From assembly GCA_003013855.2 (NCBI GenBank), contig ML058505.1:2852001-2916000 (forward strand): a stretch of DNA of 64,000 nucleotides, given 5' to 3'. A program made the translations under genes and the position numbers. The notes under the pieces are model-generated. The model did not search any database. It saw only the letters and a list, made by a program, of their open reading frames with translations, and had not been told where the DNA came from. Origin of the DNA: Liriodendron chinense (lineage: Eukaryota; Streptophyta; Magnoliopsida; Magnoliales; Magnoliaceae). The first letter of the stretch is position 1. The number at the start of each line of letters is the position of its first letter. Below, one piece after another: positions 11,321 to 23,094 of this stretch.

Positions 11321-12189
11321 TGTGTCATAGCTTCCTTGAGGCATTGAAAGGCTTGTTCAGCTCCTTCCGTCCAACCGAAAGAGTTCTTCTTAAGCAATGC
11401 AGTTAAAGGAGTAGCCACCTTTCCATAATCTTTCACAAATTTTCTATAATACCCAATGAGTCCAAGGAACCCACGTAAGGCTTTAGGTGTGGCTGGTCGT
11501 GGCCATTCCAAGATGCTTGAGATTTTGGTGGGGTACACGACTACTCCCTTGTGAGAAATAATGTGGCTGAGATAGTCAATCTCTTCTTGTCCGAACCTAC
11601 ACTTTGAAATCCTTGTATATAACTTGTGAGCCCGTAATATATTCAAGGCAATTCGTAAATGAATTAAATGATCTTCCCACATTCTACTATAAACTAAGAT
11701 ATCATCAAAAAATACCAATATAAATTTTTGCAAATGTGGTTTAAATATCTCGTTCATAAGACTTTGAAAAGTTGAAGGTGCATTGGTGAGGCCAAATGGC
11801 ATTACCAGAAACTCATAATGACCTTCATGGGTTTTGAAAGCAGTTTTTGGAATGTCTTCTTCATGGACCCGGATATGGTGGTATCCAAATCTAAGATCCA
11901 GCTTTGAATAATATCATGACCCATGGAGTTCACCAAGCAGTTCATAAATAACAGGAATTGGGAACTTATTGATCTTCTCTTTATTGAGTGCTATGTAATC
12001 AACGCAAAGACGCCAACTACCATCATGTTTGCAAGCCAACAACACTGGAGATGAGCAAGTACTCACACTAGGCCGGACGATGCCCGCTTCCAACATTTCA
12101 CAAACGATTCGCTCTATCTCATTCTTTTGAAAGTGGGGGTAATGGTAAGGCCTAATGCTGACTAGGCGGTTTCCTTCTGCTAATGGCAT
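11203..12189 (-). pseudogene. Chromovirus reverse transcriptase
   Basis: Two blocks (11914-12189 and 11203-11802) cover the reverse transcriptase. The first has SIRPYHYPHFQKNEIERIV and SPVLLACKHDGSWRLCVDY. The second has MPFGLTNAPSTFQSLMNEIF and the catalytic FFDDILVYS, where the usual YxDD is FFDD. The blocks are separated by a TGA at 11914-11916, replacing the expected residues after ELHG, and by about 110 nt of otherwise homologous frame. The gene cannot make a full enzyme. Confidence 0.92.
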
Positions 12190-12904
12190 TCAGTGATCAT
12201 GGGCTCTTGGTGGGGGTAACCCACATGGCTCGGCAAAGACATTCCCATAATCATGTAATAAGGTCTGCACCTGATTCGACGTTATTGTGGGCTGGCCATT
12301 GAGGCTATATAACTGTAGAATCATTCCCTTCCCATGTTTTTTAATATTTTTCACCATCTGATTACAATCAACTACCTCCGTAGTTGCAGCTGACCCTCCT
12401 TTAAGGGTATACTCCCTTCCATTAAGAGTGAAATGCATCCACAAACGTGTGAAATCCCAAAGGATTGGGCCTAGAGTGCGCAACCAGTGGGCCCCTAGCA
12501 CCATGTCACAACCTCCAAGTGGTAGAAGGTAGAAGGTAGAAGTCAGTTTGAATTGTGAGTTCTTGGATGGTGAAAGAGATCCCTTTGCACTTCCCTTCAC
12601 TAGCCATTTTGTCACCATTTGTGACCATTACTTGGAAATGGTCACCAGGTAGCACCTTGATGCCATTCCTTTTAATAACCGCAGGGTCCACAAAATAATG
12701 GGTACTCCCGAAGTCAATAAGGACTGTGATGAATTGGAAACCGAGTTTACCTCTAACTCGCATAGTTTGTGGTGCTGGAGCTCCAGCGATGGCATGTAAG
12801 GATATCTCAGGGGGTTCTTCATGTTGCTTTGCCGGTTCCTCCCCTTGCTTGGTAGCTTTGATATGTTCCTCATTGTCTTCTAGCCAGCCCCCAATTAGAA
12901 ACAA
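12190..12904 (-). pseudogene. Chromovirus protease region
   Basis: Downstream of gag the minus strand encodes FITVLIDFGSTHYFVDP, a retropepsin active-site segment in which the usual D-S/T-G triplet reads DFG. The stretch continues to VLGAHWLRTLGPILWDFTRL at about 12440-12530, normal for this family, but a frameshift near 12510-12610 divides it. The altered triplet suggests loss of protease activity. Confidence 0.85.
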
Positions 12905-13810
12905 CTTTTGGGCTTTACAACGGTGGCTCGGGTGGAACTTTACATCACAATTGTAGCAGAGCCTTCATTCCCTTCTTTCTTTGGCTTCCATCGGGGTCAA
13001 CCGTCTGATTGGTGCTACGGGTAACCTGACATTATTAACGCTTATGGTTAGTTGGTTCCTGGGTGCCTCAAGCCGAGCTTGTCTTCTCCTTGCATTCATC
13101 TTTTCTTCTTGCAATCAAGCAAGCCCTATAGCAACAGTAAGGGAGGCTGGATGAAACATCTAAACGTCCTTTCGTATTTCTTCTTTAAGTCCACATACGA
13201 AACAACTGATGAGAAAAGACTTGGTGAGTCCCTCCGTTCGATTGGCCAATTTCTCAAACTGTGATTGATATTCTCATACAGTCGAGGTCTACCTTAACTT
13301 CGCAGGACTGCCAGCGTAATCCTCAAATTCGGTGGGGCCAAACCGAGTATTGAGGGTTGTTACAAATTCTAGCCATGTTGGCGTACCTTGCGACTTCTCC
13401 CTCCAACGATACCACTGGAGCACTTCTCCTTCCAAAAGAAAGGAGGCAATGGTAAGTCGTTGCTCGGGTGTTATCTAATGGTAGGTGAAAAATTGCTCAA
13501 CACAGTATTCCCACCCCGATGGGTCACCACTTTCAAATCGTGGAAATTCCAACTTCACAGTTCGTCCCTGAATTGAACCAAACGACTCAACTTGCGAGGA
13601 CCCGGAGGCTCCATCAAATCTTGCAGGACGCCCGTGTGATCAACTGTCAGATCGCTCTCCACGTACAGCTTGAGAGTCGCCCACTAGCAGCTCATATTTC
13701 ACATTGAGAGCTACAAGATCTCCTTTAGTGTTTGGCTCTGTGCTTCAGATGCTTGACTTGAGTGTTCGGATCTCAGCTTCGTGTTGAGACAAGGAGTGGT
13801 CGGACATAGG
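12905..13810 (-). pseudogene. Chromovirus gag with CCHC zinc knuckle
   Basis: Minus-strand pieces read KLEFPRFESGDPSGWEYCVE, LLEGEVLQWYRWREKSQGTP and, near 12925-12970, CYNCDVKFHPSHRC, a CX2CX4HX4C zinc knuckle. These are the capsid and nucleocapsid signatures of Gypsy gag. Several stops interrupt the frame. Confidence 0.85.
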
Positions 13811-13819
13811 TCCCAACCA

Positions 13820-13832
13820 GCTCTAATACCAA
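13820..13832 (-). other. Primer-binding site (initiator Met-tRNA type)
   Basis: The minus strand reads TGGTATTAGAGC directly after the 5' LTR, one base different from the common plant TGGTATCAGAGC. This fixes both the element orientation and the inner LTR edge. Confidence 0.85.
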
Positions 13833-13834
13833 AT

Positions 13835-15018
13835 TGTTGTGGACTTTCGGGTCGATTCGGCCACCACGTGCATGTCGACCTGTTCTCCTTTGAGGTGGAA
13901 TTTTTAGAAGAGAAAAAAAAAAAAAAACAAAACAAATAACAGCGAGTTGGATTCACTTCGAGGGGAATCCTATCCTCCTGCTCCTCAACAAGGAAAAAAG
14001 ATGCAAATTTCATTGCTGATTTTCATTGACTCTAAGCATTAAATACAAATTACATCTAACGGTTACCACATCTAACTCATCTTTCAAAAAAAAAAAAAAA
14101 AACAGTTACCACATCTAACCATTACACCAAAAAACCCTAATGGCCCGTTTGGGAGCTTGGATTTGGAATGCATTGGAATCCAAATCATAATTACATAGGA
14201 ATCAAGGTGATTCCAAATTCTCATTTGTGTTTGGCTAAAATGCACTGGAATCCAAATCTCCTATTTGGGAGCTTATATTTGGAGGGCATTAGAATTTTTC
14301 GGTATATTCACATGACTTAGATCTGGTTAACTAAATTAGCTTTCATACTCTAAATTAGTATATATGTGTGGTATTTGATTGAATGGTTGTAATAAGCCCA
14401 TTAAATATAGACTTTGGCCAAAAAATAGGAAATTTTGAGCCTTGGGTGGGCCACAAATACAAGGATCACAAATAGGCGACTCACCGATGTTTTTTAACTG
14501 TCCATTTAAATTTCCAACATTTGGATAGTTCAGATCATTCTATTGATATAATTTTAGTATTGCAGCCAATAATTGAATTGTTTTGGGGTATAATAAACGT
14601 GCCATGTGTCTAATGGATTAGTAACTTAGAGACATCATTGTTACATGTGTGACTCTCCTCTCCTTGTAAGGGAGGCAAAAAGGCATTTCCTCTTAATTCC
14701 ATATGAATCTCAGCATATTGCTGAGATTTCAAAACACACCAAAAAGGGAGATTTGAAATACCTCCGATTCCAACTGCCTCCAAATCCAAGGCCGCCAAAC
14801 GCAAAAAGCAACTATATGGATTTGAAATACTCCTATTTACCACCAAATCCAATGTGCCAAACGGGGTGTAAAAATGCTCAACATCATCCACTACTCCTAA
14901 CTACTAGTAACTACCCTGTAGACATGCATATGAACCCCTAAAGACTCTCAACATTACCCCACTACCAATAACCAAAAACAACTACCTAAAGACGTGCATC
15001 TGAAAGGTGTACATATCA
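13835..15018 (-). repeat. 5' LTR of chromovirus, split by a MITE
   Basis: This copy matches 8953-9501 but is enlarged by the 728-bp MITE at 14141-14868 and a second A-run near 14085. It has only one copy of the 161-bp segment that is doubled in the other LTR. It starts TGTTGTGG and ends ACATATCA on the plus strand. Confidence 0.88.
14141..14868. mobile_element. Tourist/PIF-Harbinger-like MITE inside the chromovirus LTR
   Basis: The insert starts TGGCCCGTTTGG and ends CCAAACGGGGTG, an inverted terminal repeat. It is flanked by TAA on both sides (14138-14140 and 14869-14871), the TWA-type duplication of PIF/Harbinger. Comparison with the other LTR shows the pre-insertion sequence CCCTAAAAATGC, which confirms the site. 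A related copy lies at 28415-28875. Confidence 0.85.
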
Positions 15019-15141
15019 TTGGCCTGTAACTCACTTACAGGGAAGTGATTTCTCACCCCAGCCCCATGAAGTTCCCTGGTAGTTTTGCCTGTAAGTCACT
15101 ACCCACTTACAGAACTTACGGGCATCCAAACGAACCCTTAG
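15019..15141. mobile_element. MITE half left after chromovirus insertion
   Basis: TTGGCCTGTAACTCACTTAC onward matches 60238-60420, ending GGCATCCAAACGAACCC then TTA. The stretch left of the chromovirus (8905-8952, with TTTCCCCCTCTTCCCCT) matches 60200-60240. Together the two flanks rebuild the same arrangement seen uninterrupted at 60200-60420. Confidence 0.8.
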
Positions 15142-16250
15142 GCATTTCACTTGCATTTCTGGAATCTGGATGCCTCAAGTATCAGTTGGCAATGGAATTT
15201 TAGGCATTTCTCTTACATTTCTGGAATATTTTGCAAGTGTTCTGAACTGATGTTGGCTATTTGGTGGTTTGATGTTGATAGTTTGTTTTTATCAGACTAG
15301 AGCTCTCAGGTCCACAAGTTGCTACTTCTTTGTTTGAGTTCTTAAATCATATTACTTAAGCGCCTTTATTTAGACAATGGCTTAATAATAACTTAGACAA
15401 ACAGATTTCTAGAACTTAGGATTGTATTCTCAAAACTTATCCCAACAAACCATGGTCAATCGAAGGACTTTCCTGTGAGATGGAAGGTCCCAAGTCCTTG
15501 AATTATTAAATGAATAAGTGAGATTTAGAGATGCATGAGAACCATGGTTTTAAATGGCATCTTTGAAATGTAACTTGCCTGGAGATTGAAACCAATATGA
15601 ATCGTTCTACTTAATATGAAGTTGGTCAGACTCATTTTGACATTCACATTTGGTCTGGTTTCGGAGTTTGACCAACCCAATGACTTTTTTCATCCTCCAA
15701 TACTGAGTGGACCAAGTTTCTGCTGATATCTAAAACCATGAAGTGGACTCTTGTTTTGCTCAAAAGGAGGGGGAAAAAAAAAAACCTCAATTTATGTCAA
15801 ATCAGGTTTTTGGTGAGACCCATTCCCACCACATAGGATTTGGCTTGTTGATTTGCAAGGAGCCCATCACCAGTGTTCAGAGTATTGGTATCTTTGCATG
15901 TATCGTATTAGGTATATGGAAAGATATATCGATGTCACCAATGCTCGGAAAAATATCACTAAGGGAAATGTTGGGAAAAATGTAGAATTTTTTAGCAAAA
16001 ATTTAGAAGATGTTCAAACCTCTCAAAAAAACTTTAGAAGATGTTAGAAGGCACATGTTTACACATTAGGAATCAAAATATTACAAAAAGCAACTGTACA
16101 CAATAAATTTCCATTTTATAAGGGCCTAAATCATGTGTTGTAAAAAACAAAAAAAGAAAGCATCAAAATAATATCCAAAATGAGTTCATGTCATTTGAAT
16201 ACTATACAATGCAAATAATAAAACATACATGCTCAATTTGAGGGATAAAA
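15142..16250. other. Non-coding stretch
   Basis: AT-rich DNA with no credible exon or element termini. Short reading frames near 15743-16047 have no recognisable protein pattern. Confidence 0.5.
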
Positions 16251-16254
16251 ATGG

Positions 16255-16458
16255 ATGAAATTAGGATTTCCCCAATTTCTTCCATTCACACATTCAAGTC
16301 TTGCAAATGTAGCCACAGATTGTTTCATCCTTGTGTCCCAATGCTACGACTTTCCTAGGGCTGTGTGGTGCCCTCCTTGTCATAGAAATTTGTCTAATGA
16401 TGAAACTGAGGAGCTTATTGGCTTGTTAGATCTCCTTAGGAGCGTGATGCCTTTGCTC
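16255..16458 (+). pseudogene. LINE ORF2 fragment (left part, interrupted by Copia)
   Basis: The frame reads AVWCPPCHRNLSNDETEELI and LLDLLRSVMPLL, the stretch upstream of the zinc-finger reverse-transcriptase-associated domain in plant L1-like LINEs. It continues directly at 24115 (LVEDSLFWKSYKSGIF) once the Copia element and one TGCTC copy are removed. So this LINE was the Copia target. Confidence 0.85.
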
Positions 16459-16488
16459 AGTAGAGGCATCACCCCTGAATTCTCTATA
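16459..16488 (-). repeat. Collapsed 3' LTR of the Copia element (30 bp)
   Basis: Only the first 8 and last 22 bases of the 254-bp LTR remain (AGTAGAGG joined to CATCACCCCTGAATTCTCTATA), compared with the copy at 23856-24109. Flanking LINE sequence is intact on the left, so the loss is an internal deletion of about 224 bp. Confidence 0.85.
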
Positions 16489-16502
16489 CTCCCCCTCAAG
16501 TT
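16489..16502 (-). other. Polypurine tract of the Copia element
   Basis: The minus strand reads CTTGAGGGGGAG directly before the LTR start, as expected for a Copia plus-strand primer. It fixes the inner edge of the collapsed LTR. Confidence 0.8.
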
Positions 16503-17895
16503 GGAGCATAGATGTTGATCATACCCAACTTGGCAGTGATATGGAGAAGAGCATCCCTGCTAAGAGATTTGGTAAGAACATCAGCCAACTGGTCTCCGGA
16601 ACGAACGAAAGGAGTAGAAATTTCCTTTACAGTAACTTTCTCCCGAATGAAATGATAGCTCAATGTGTTTCGTGCGCTCATGGAACACCGGATTGCTAGC
16701 AATATGAATGGCAGCCTAGTTGTCACAATGCAAAGGAAGAGGAGTTGAAGGAGGATAACCAAGTTTCTGAAAGAGGGTCCGAAGCCAAATAAGTTCACAT
16801 GTCGCATGGGCCATCGGCCCATCGCCCGATACTCGGCCTCAGCAGAAGATCTTGCCACGACAGATTGTTTCTTGCTCTTCCAAGTGACAAGGTTGCCACC
16901 AATAAACGTACAGTACCCTGATGTAGAACGTCAATCATGAGAACTTCCAACACAGTCAGCATCAGAATAACTAGACAGATGAAGATGGTCATGTGGCTGA
17001 AATAATAAACCTTTGCCTGGGGAGGACTTGAGATATCGAAGGATACGATATACTGCAGTCAGATGTGTGGTCCGAGGACAATGCATGAATTGACTTACAA
17101 CGCCCATAGCATATGAGAGATCGAGCCGAGTAATAGTGAGATAGATGAGTCTGCCAACTAGCCGCCAATACATCCCAGGATCGAAGATGAGCTCACCATC
17201 ATCAGGACTAATTTTGGAAGTAGGATCCATAAGCGTGGTAGTGGGCTTACATCCTAGCATCCCAGTTTCGGAGAGAAGATCAAGGGCATATTTCCTTTAG
17301 GAGAGCACAATCCCAGATTTAGACCGAGCGACTTCGATTCCCAAAAAGTACCGAAGGGTGCCTAGGTCTTTGATCTCAAATCAAGTCTTGAGAAAGGATT
17401 TAAGTTACACCATCACCTCAGTATCATCACCAAACAACACGATATCATCTACATAAATAATCAACACCGGCTGTATATAGACTTCTTTAGGTGACACACA
17501 AGGCGTGTGTTAGAAGCCATAGAGAAGCCTGGGGGCTGATCCATATAAACCTCTTCAGCGAGATCGCTATGCAAGAAGGCATTCTTCACATCAAGTTGAA
17601 ACAGGGGCCAAGATAAACTGATTGCCAAAGAGATAACCACACGAACGGAGCTAAGCTTGGCAACAGGAGAGAATGTTTCAAAATAGTCTATGCCATATGT
17701 CTGAGTATAACCCTTTGCAAAAAGTCGGGCCTTATACCGATCAATAGAACCATCAAGAAGGTTCTTGATCGTATAGACCCACCGACAACCAACTGTCTGT
17801 TTTCCTTCAGATAAGGGAACTAACTCCCAAGTCTTGTTCTTTTCCAACACTTGCATTTCGTCCATCATAGCCTTAGTCCAGTCAATACTACTCAA
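16496..17895 (-). pseudogene. Copia reverse transcriptase and RNase H
   Basis: Minus-strand blocks show the reverse transcriptase (MSSIDWTKAMMDEMQVLEKN, GCRWVYTIKNLLDGSIDRYK, FQLDVKNAFLHSDLAEEVYM), the catalytic YVDDIVLFG at about 17430-17460, then DLGTLRYFLGIEVARSKSG and the RNase H segment with SYSDADCVGS and ARSSAEAEYRAMGR. Stops and frameshifts near 16930, 17300, 17400 and 17460 break it into pieces. Confidence 0.93.
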
Positions 17896-18465
17896 AGCTC
17901 ATTCAAATGACGTGGGGTAACGGTGGAGGATATGAAAGCTGCAAAAGACTGGAGTGAGGGTGAAAGATGATGATATGAAACAAAATTGCTAGTGGGATGC
18001 TCAGTGCATGAGCAGGTAGGCTTATGCAAAGCAATGGGAAGATTATCATCAGGAGGTAAAGAATGTATACCTGAACCACCAGCAGAGGCAGATGAGATAA
18101 GGGGCGGCTGAGTAGTGGGAGGACTTAGTTTGTCAATGATACACAAGGGTGGGTTTCGAGACAGATGGAGTGGTAGCATCATTCAGACATGAAACAGGAA
18201 GGGGAATGGAGGTAGATTGCTTATGCTCCCCCTGACTCAGAAAAGGACTGTAAAGATCTCCCTTCATTAAAGAAGTATGGAATGTCTTCAAAGAATGTTA
18301 CATCTGCGGAGACATATCTCTTACCGGTCCGAGGGTCATAACATTTGTACCGCTTTTGTGATCTCGAGTAACCTAAGAAGACGCACTTCGTGGCCCGTAG
18401 ACTCAACTTGCCATTAGTTCGATCAAGAATTTGAACAAAGCATGTACATCCAAATGGTTATCCCG
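17892..18465 (-). pseudogene. Copia integrase C-terminus and linker
   Basis: The minus strand reads FGCTCFVQILDRTNGK then LSLRATKCVFLGYSRSQKRY, the standard C-terminal part of Copia integrase, followed by a proline/serine-rich linker to reverse transcriptase. Its N-terminal continuation is lost at about 18465, where the rearranged insert begins. Confidence 0.88.
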
Positions 18466-21155
18466 TAAGGACACCTCACAGTTCCCTAAGAATTTGAACA
18501 AAGCATGTGCATTGAGTGATGTGCATAGAGAGTGCATGTGTATGGTGAGGTGTCTCCTTATAGTTCCCTAAGAATTTGAACAAAGCATGTACATCCCGTA
18601 AGGACACCTCACCATACACATGCACTCTCTATGCACATCACTCAATGCACATACACATGTGAATATAACATGTTCTGATATACATTTACTTATAGGGTTA
18701 TAGAAATCAGGTATATAAAACATTTATTTGCACACATGAAAAATCGGGATTTAATGATCACATGGCTGGAAATTCAATTCAAACGAATGGGCCTCGCTAT
18801 CCAGACCTCAGAATGATCCAAATCCACCCAAATTCATAATTTAAATAGGTAGGATTTACTTTGATCAGTGGATCACCAATCAACATATTTTGGTCACTCC
18901 AACTAGTTGTCGAACCATCCGATGGGATCATCGGACAGTCCAACAGAGCATTATTTGTACTCTGTAGAATGTACAGCAGGGGTCCACTTCTCACTGATCA
19001 AAACATTATCAAGCACAAAATTTTAAGTATATACACGATGATCGATGGTATTAACATGCATGCATGGCTTACATGGGAACAAACACTTACAAAAGCAGGG
19101 TTTATACAAAAGTAATCTCAACCATCAAATAGGTTCCTAATTAGCATGTGTTCTTATGTTAAGTATGTGATAGTCAAATTAATATAGATCAATCAAGCGG
19201 AGGTCTATATCATCAGAGACATTCTTATACATTCAAATTCATATATCTAACCATGAATTTACAAACATATCTAATCAAAGATCTACAAGTATATCTAATC
19301 ATGAATCTACAAAAAAACTGGCTAAAACATAAGTGAGAATGGAGTTAGTATCCCAACTCATCAGATCAGCGATGAATCTAGCTTTTTCTAATTAGAATAA
19401 CGAATGTATGCCTCCGATTGCGACCTCACGAGCACAACTGCTCAATGCGGCCACACGATCACCATCGCCTTCACTTCTACGGTCAGGATCAACGAACTCT
19501 TCTTCTACCAATGGTCGTGATTGTCAGGACCTAACTGATGAATGGAAAGGATGTGACGGCCGATTAGGGTTAGGGCTTTCTCTGGTATGATATGGTGTAA
19601 GCTCTCTCTTAAAGAGGAATGAAAGAGGTTTTCTCCGGAGATTGGTTGTACAACCATATAAGCTTAGATATACATGTAACTTTGTAGCATAGGTCGGTTT
19701 CATTCTATCATAACCGTGATAGGGATCTCTCCAATGATCAGGGACGTCTAATATGTTAAGGACATCAATAACAACTCTGGCCATGATTTTCAAATTGAAC
19801 GGCTAAGGATTATGCACACATAGATAACCACACGCTGATCACTAGAATGGACTGTACAGGTTACCTTGGTCATAGGTTACTTTTTAGGCTTGGATCCTAT
19901 GGTTGGAACCTATCCTTACGATGGTATTACAATGACATAAGGGCACAAGGGTTTTGATGAAATTGAGAAGGGTTCACTCACTATACTTAATATGATCAAA
20001 GAGGCTCTAAATGATGGTGAACTCCACATTCTAATTTGTCATGCATTTAAATCACCGGAGGATTCTAAGAAGGCTAAAACATCCATTTTGGGTCGTGATT
20101 ACATCGCGACCACTAATCGTTGATCTGATTAGTCTGTACATCAGGTTGGGGCTAACGTGGATTACCTGATGAATCGTTAATTTTCTAAATCTCTAACCAG
20201 ATTGGGACGATAGATCCAAATATATGATGGACAGTAAAAATACCAAATTTTAGAATTCCAAGATCATAGGGTTATAGGTCCTCATACATGGTTAATATCC
20301 CTAAGTTCAGATACATTTTGATGATCGGTCGAAAAGATGGACGGTTCAGAATCATTATAAGAATTTCTTTCATTCTATTCTACGTAACTAATCATATATA
20401 AATCGGTACATCGCATCTCACTAAGGTTTGGTACATCTCAACTGATATGGGTCAATCTAGGACCTTACGATGGAATCTAGTCCAACACAAAGTTCAAGTA
20501 TACTATCTTAGGTGTCCATAAACTGTTTCACCTTGATCGGTGATCCACAACGCCTTAAATCATCATTATTCGATTTAACGATTTTGGGAACTGATCTAAA
20601 AGTAATATTCCACATAAACGGTCAAAATACTATATTAGAAAAATATGAAAAGTTTCGTAATCCAAACATATACAATTTAAGATAAATCACAAAGGTTGCC
20701 CATTACCATTGGTAGGTTTATTAAGATTTAATTTAACGGTCTGATCGAATTCTGATTGGAACTTCAATGGTCAAAATGATTCATTTGTGGTTAATCTTTA
20801 GTATTATTGGCTTCGAATTAGATTTAGTTCTAATAGCGAGCCACGGTGATCAAATTTGATTAGATCGCTACGATTAAATGATTTATAGTTAGATTTAGGT
20901 CTATCAAACTACACAATTACGTTTTATACTTCATAATTTAATATTCTATGGTTCAAATTTGATTTATAACTGATTCAATGAATTACTAAGGCTTATGATC
21001 GTATGATGACCTAGAAAAATTATTATTATTATTATTTATTCAAGTGGTAATTTCATCAAACAAGTTCTACACACTTCACACTTTACGATTTTATTATTTA
21101 GAACAAAAACTTCTTGTCCAGGTTTTTAATTCATTTACAATTTACGGATATTACA
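18466..21155. mobile_element. LTR-like insert disrupting Copia integrase, with rearranged left edge
   Basis: The right end on the plus strand is TTTACGGATATTACA, close to the end TTTACGGGACGTTACA of the solo LTR at 50515-52800. Internal GATTAGGGTTAGGGCTTTCT near 19560 resembles the leader of that LTR. The next bases, CTCAT (21156-21160), are where a 5-bp target repeat would lie, but no partner exists on the left because 18466-18652 is scrambled and carries an inverted repeat. About 40 integrase codons are missing across the insert. Probably a truncated Gypsy solo LTR. Confidence 0.6.
18505..18652. repeat. Perfect 50-bp inverted repeat with 48-bp loop
   Basis: 18505-18554 and 18603-18652 are exact reverse complements. 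The loop contains a direct copy of neighbouring Copia integrase sequence (AGAATTTGAACAAAGCATGT appears at 18426, 18490 and 18570). The pattern is that of a template-switch or fold-back repair event. Confidence 0.9.
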
Positions 21156-21160
21156 CTCAT

Positions 21161-21928
21161 ACCAAGTAAGAGGGCACGAGTGACTTCAAGAAGATGACGG
21201 TTTTTTCGCTCAGCTACACCATTTTGTTAAGGAGTCCGTAGACACGAAGTGCGAGACAAAATACCATGGTCTTACAAGAAAGACAAAAAGGCATGTGACA
21301 AGTACTCTCCCCCCCCCCCCCCCCCCCCCCCCCCCATTGTCAAAGTGAAGAACTTTGATAGGACATTGAAATTGGATAACCACCTCATTGTAAAAGATTC
21401 TAAACATATCAAACACTTCATGTTTAGACTTCAAAAGATACACCCATGTCATTTGAGTACAATCAATCAATAAAGGTGACAAATGCCTTATATCCAAAAA
21501 GAGAGATAACAGGTACGGGGCCCCAAACATCAGAGTGGACAAGCTCAAAAGGTCTAGGTTTCCTGTCAAATGAACTAGGAGGGAAGACAGTCCATAAGGG
21601 TCTCACAGCATAAGGGTTTAGATATAGAAATTGAAGGAAATAAGAGCTTTAACCTAGACAATGATGGGTGCTCTATGCGACAATGCCACTTAGACACGGA
21701 CTCCTTATCTAGGGATAAAGCACTAGTTTCTATGATAGGTGCATCATCAAGGTAGTAAAGGCCATCACGTTCATGGCCCCCACCAATCATCTGCTTCATC
21801 TGGAGGTCCTGAAACACACAATGAGAGGGAAAGAATGTTACCAAATAATTCAAGGATTTCGTAAGAGAATTAACAGATAGAAGATTGAGAGGAAAATTAG
21901 GAACATGTAGAACTGACGACAATTGCAA
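21161..21928 (-). pseudogene. Copia pre-integrase and integrase core
   Basis: The pre-integrase part reads LHVPNFPLNLLSVNSLTKSL and SKWHCRIEHPSLSRLKLLFP (histidine/cysteine region). The integrase core follows with WVYLLKSKHEVFDMFRIFYN and a second Asp in KVLHFDNGG, then QNGVAERKNRHLLEVTRALL. A 27-nt C-run (21309-21335, plus strand) sits exactly at the FDNGG position. Confidence 0.9.
21309..21335. repeat. 27-nt C homopolymer
   Basis: Lies at the FDNGG codons of the Copia integrase, where a run of only about five to six C/G is expected. Confidence 0.9.
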
Positions 21929-22215
21929 GGAGGAAGAAAGCTTAATGGTACCGGTCCCAGATACTGGGATTTGGTTTCCATCCGCAATAGTGACAAAATG
22001 CGTTTGATTAGTCAGAAGGTAAGAATTAAATAGGTGAGACTTACCAGTAATGTGAGAGGTAGCTCAAGAGTCAATGACCCAAGACGAAGGAGAAGAGGAC
22101 ACATGGAGTGCAGTACCTGACTGGGCTATAGCGGCTCCAGAAACTTCAGGGTTATCACGAACATGGAATCTCATGAAGGCATCATAGATCTCACAGGAGA
22201 CAAGAACAGTATCAC

Positions 22216-23094
22216 CTAAATGAGACTTCCCTTAAGGTTCTCCAAGTGTCGGTTGCAAGGTTGAATCAGTATCAGAGGATTTATACTAGCCAAAGACGCC
22301 CTCGCCCAGGATGGACTACCCATAAGTCTCCAGCACCTATCAACAAAATGGTTTGTCCCCCCACAATGTGTGCAACTGCGAGATGTATCACGGCTGTGTC
22401 CGCGTCCACCTCGACCACGGTAGCCACCACGATCGATAACACGACCCCGGCCTTGATTACTGTAACCAATACCACAACCACGCCCAGGAACTCTAGATGC
22501 AGGGTTGAAGGAAGGCCGATCACCAACTGCATATGCAGAGTTATCAGATGAAACCAAGGTTGTCATGGTGGAGGTAGCAACACACTGAACCATAGCATAA
22601 ATTGCAGTCAACGGAGGAAGAGGATCCATCGTAACAATCTGCTCACGAACACCTTTAAATTCAGAGTTGAGGCCGGAAAGGAACTGCATGTTTCGTGTTT
22701 CTTCCCGTTGTTTACGAACAAGCTCATAATCTTTCTTGCTCTCGGACGAAAGGGGATGATAGAGATCTAACTCATCCCACATACCTTGAAGAGCAGAAAA
22801 GTACTCTTTTAGAGATCGGGAATCCTGTTGGAACCTGCCAATATCTAAAATCAACTTAAAGACTCTTGACAAATTCCTCGCCTCTGAATACATATCATGT
22901 AGAGTGTCCCGTATCTTCTTTGCAGACGATAAAAACGTAACTGAATTACTAACCGATGGATCCATACTGTTAAGTAACCAAGCCATGACTTGGTAGTTTT
23001 CCTTGGTCCACGTTTTGTAATTTCCATTTGTAGGGTCTGGAGCATCATCCAATATGTAGGTGAGTCTATCTCTTCCTCCCAAAAATAATTTCAC
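22216..23094 (-). pseudogene. Copia gag polyprotein
   Basis: A 292-codon open block, the best preserved part of the element. It reads FLGGRDRLTYILDDAPDPTN, YKTWTKENYQVMAWLLNSMD and MWDELDLYHPLSS, the Ale/Retrofit-type gag, then a Gly/Arg-rich stretch and the zinc knuckle CTHCGGTNHFVDRC. The capsid-like gag would package element RNA. The start codon and the first ~40 residues are lost or out of frame on the right. Confidence 0.92.

Larger units (their letters stand above)
8953..15018 (-). mobile_element. Decayed Gypsy chromovirus (Reina/Tekay-like) with both LTRs
   Basis: The element is flanked by perfect 5-bp direct repeats TTGGC (8948-8952 and 15019-15023). On the minus strand the order is 5' LTR, primer-binding site, gag, protease, reverse transcriptase, RNase H, integrase, chromodomain, polypurine tract, 3' LTR, which is the chromovirus order. 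Many stops and frameshifts make it inactive. The insertion split a MITE whose halves lie at 8940-8952 and 15019-15141; an uninterrupted relative is at 60238-60420. A Tourist-like MITE sits inside the 5' LTR. Confidence 0.93.
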
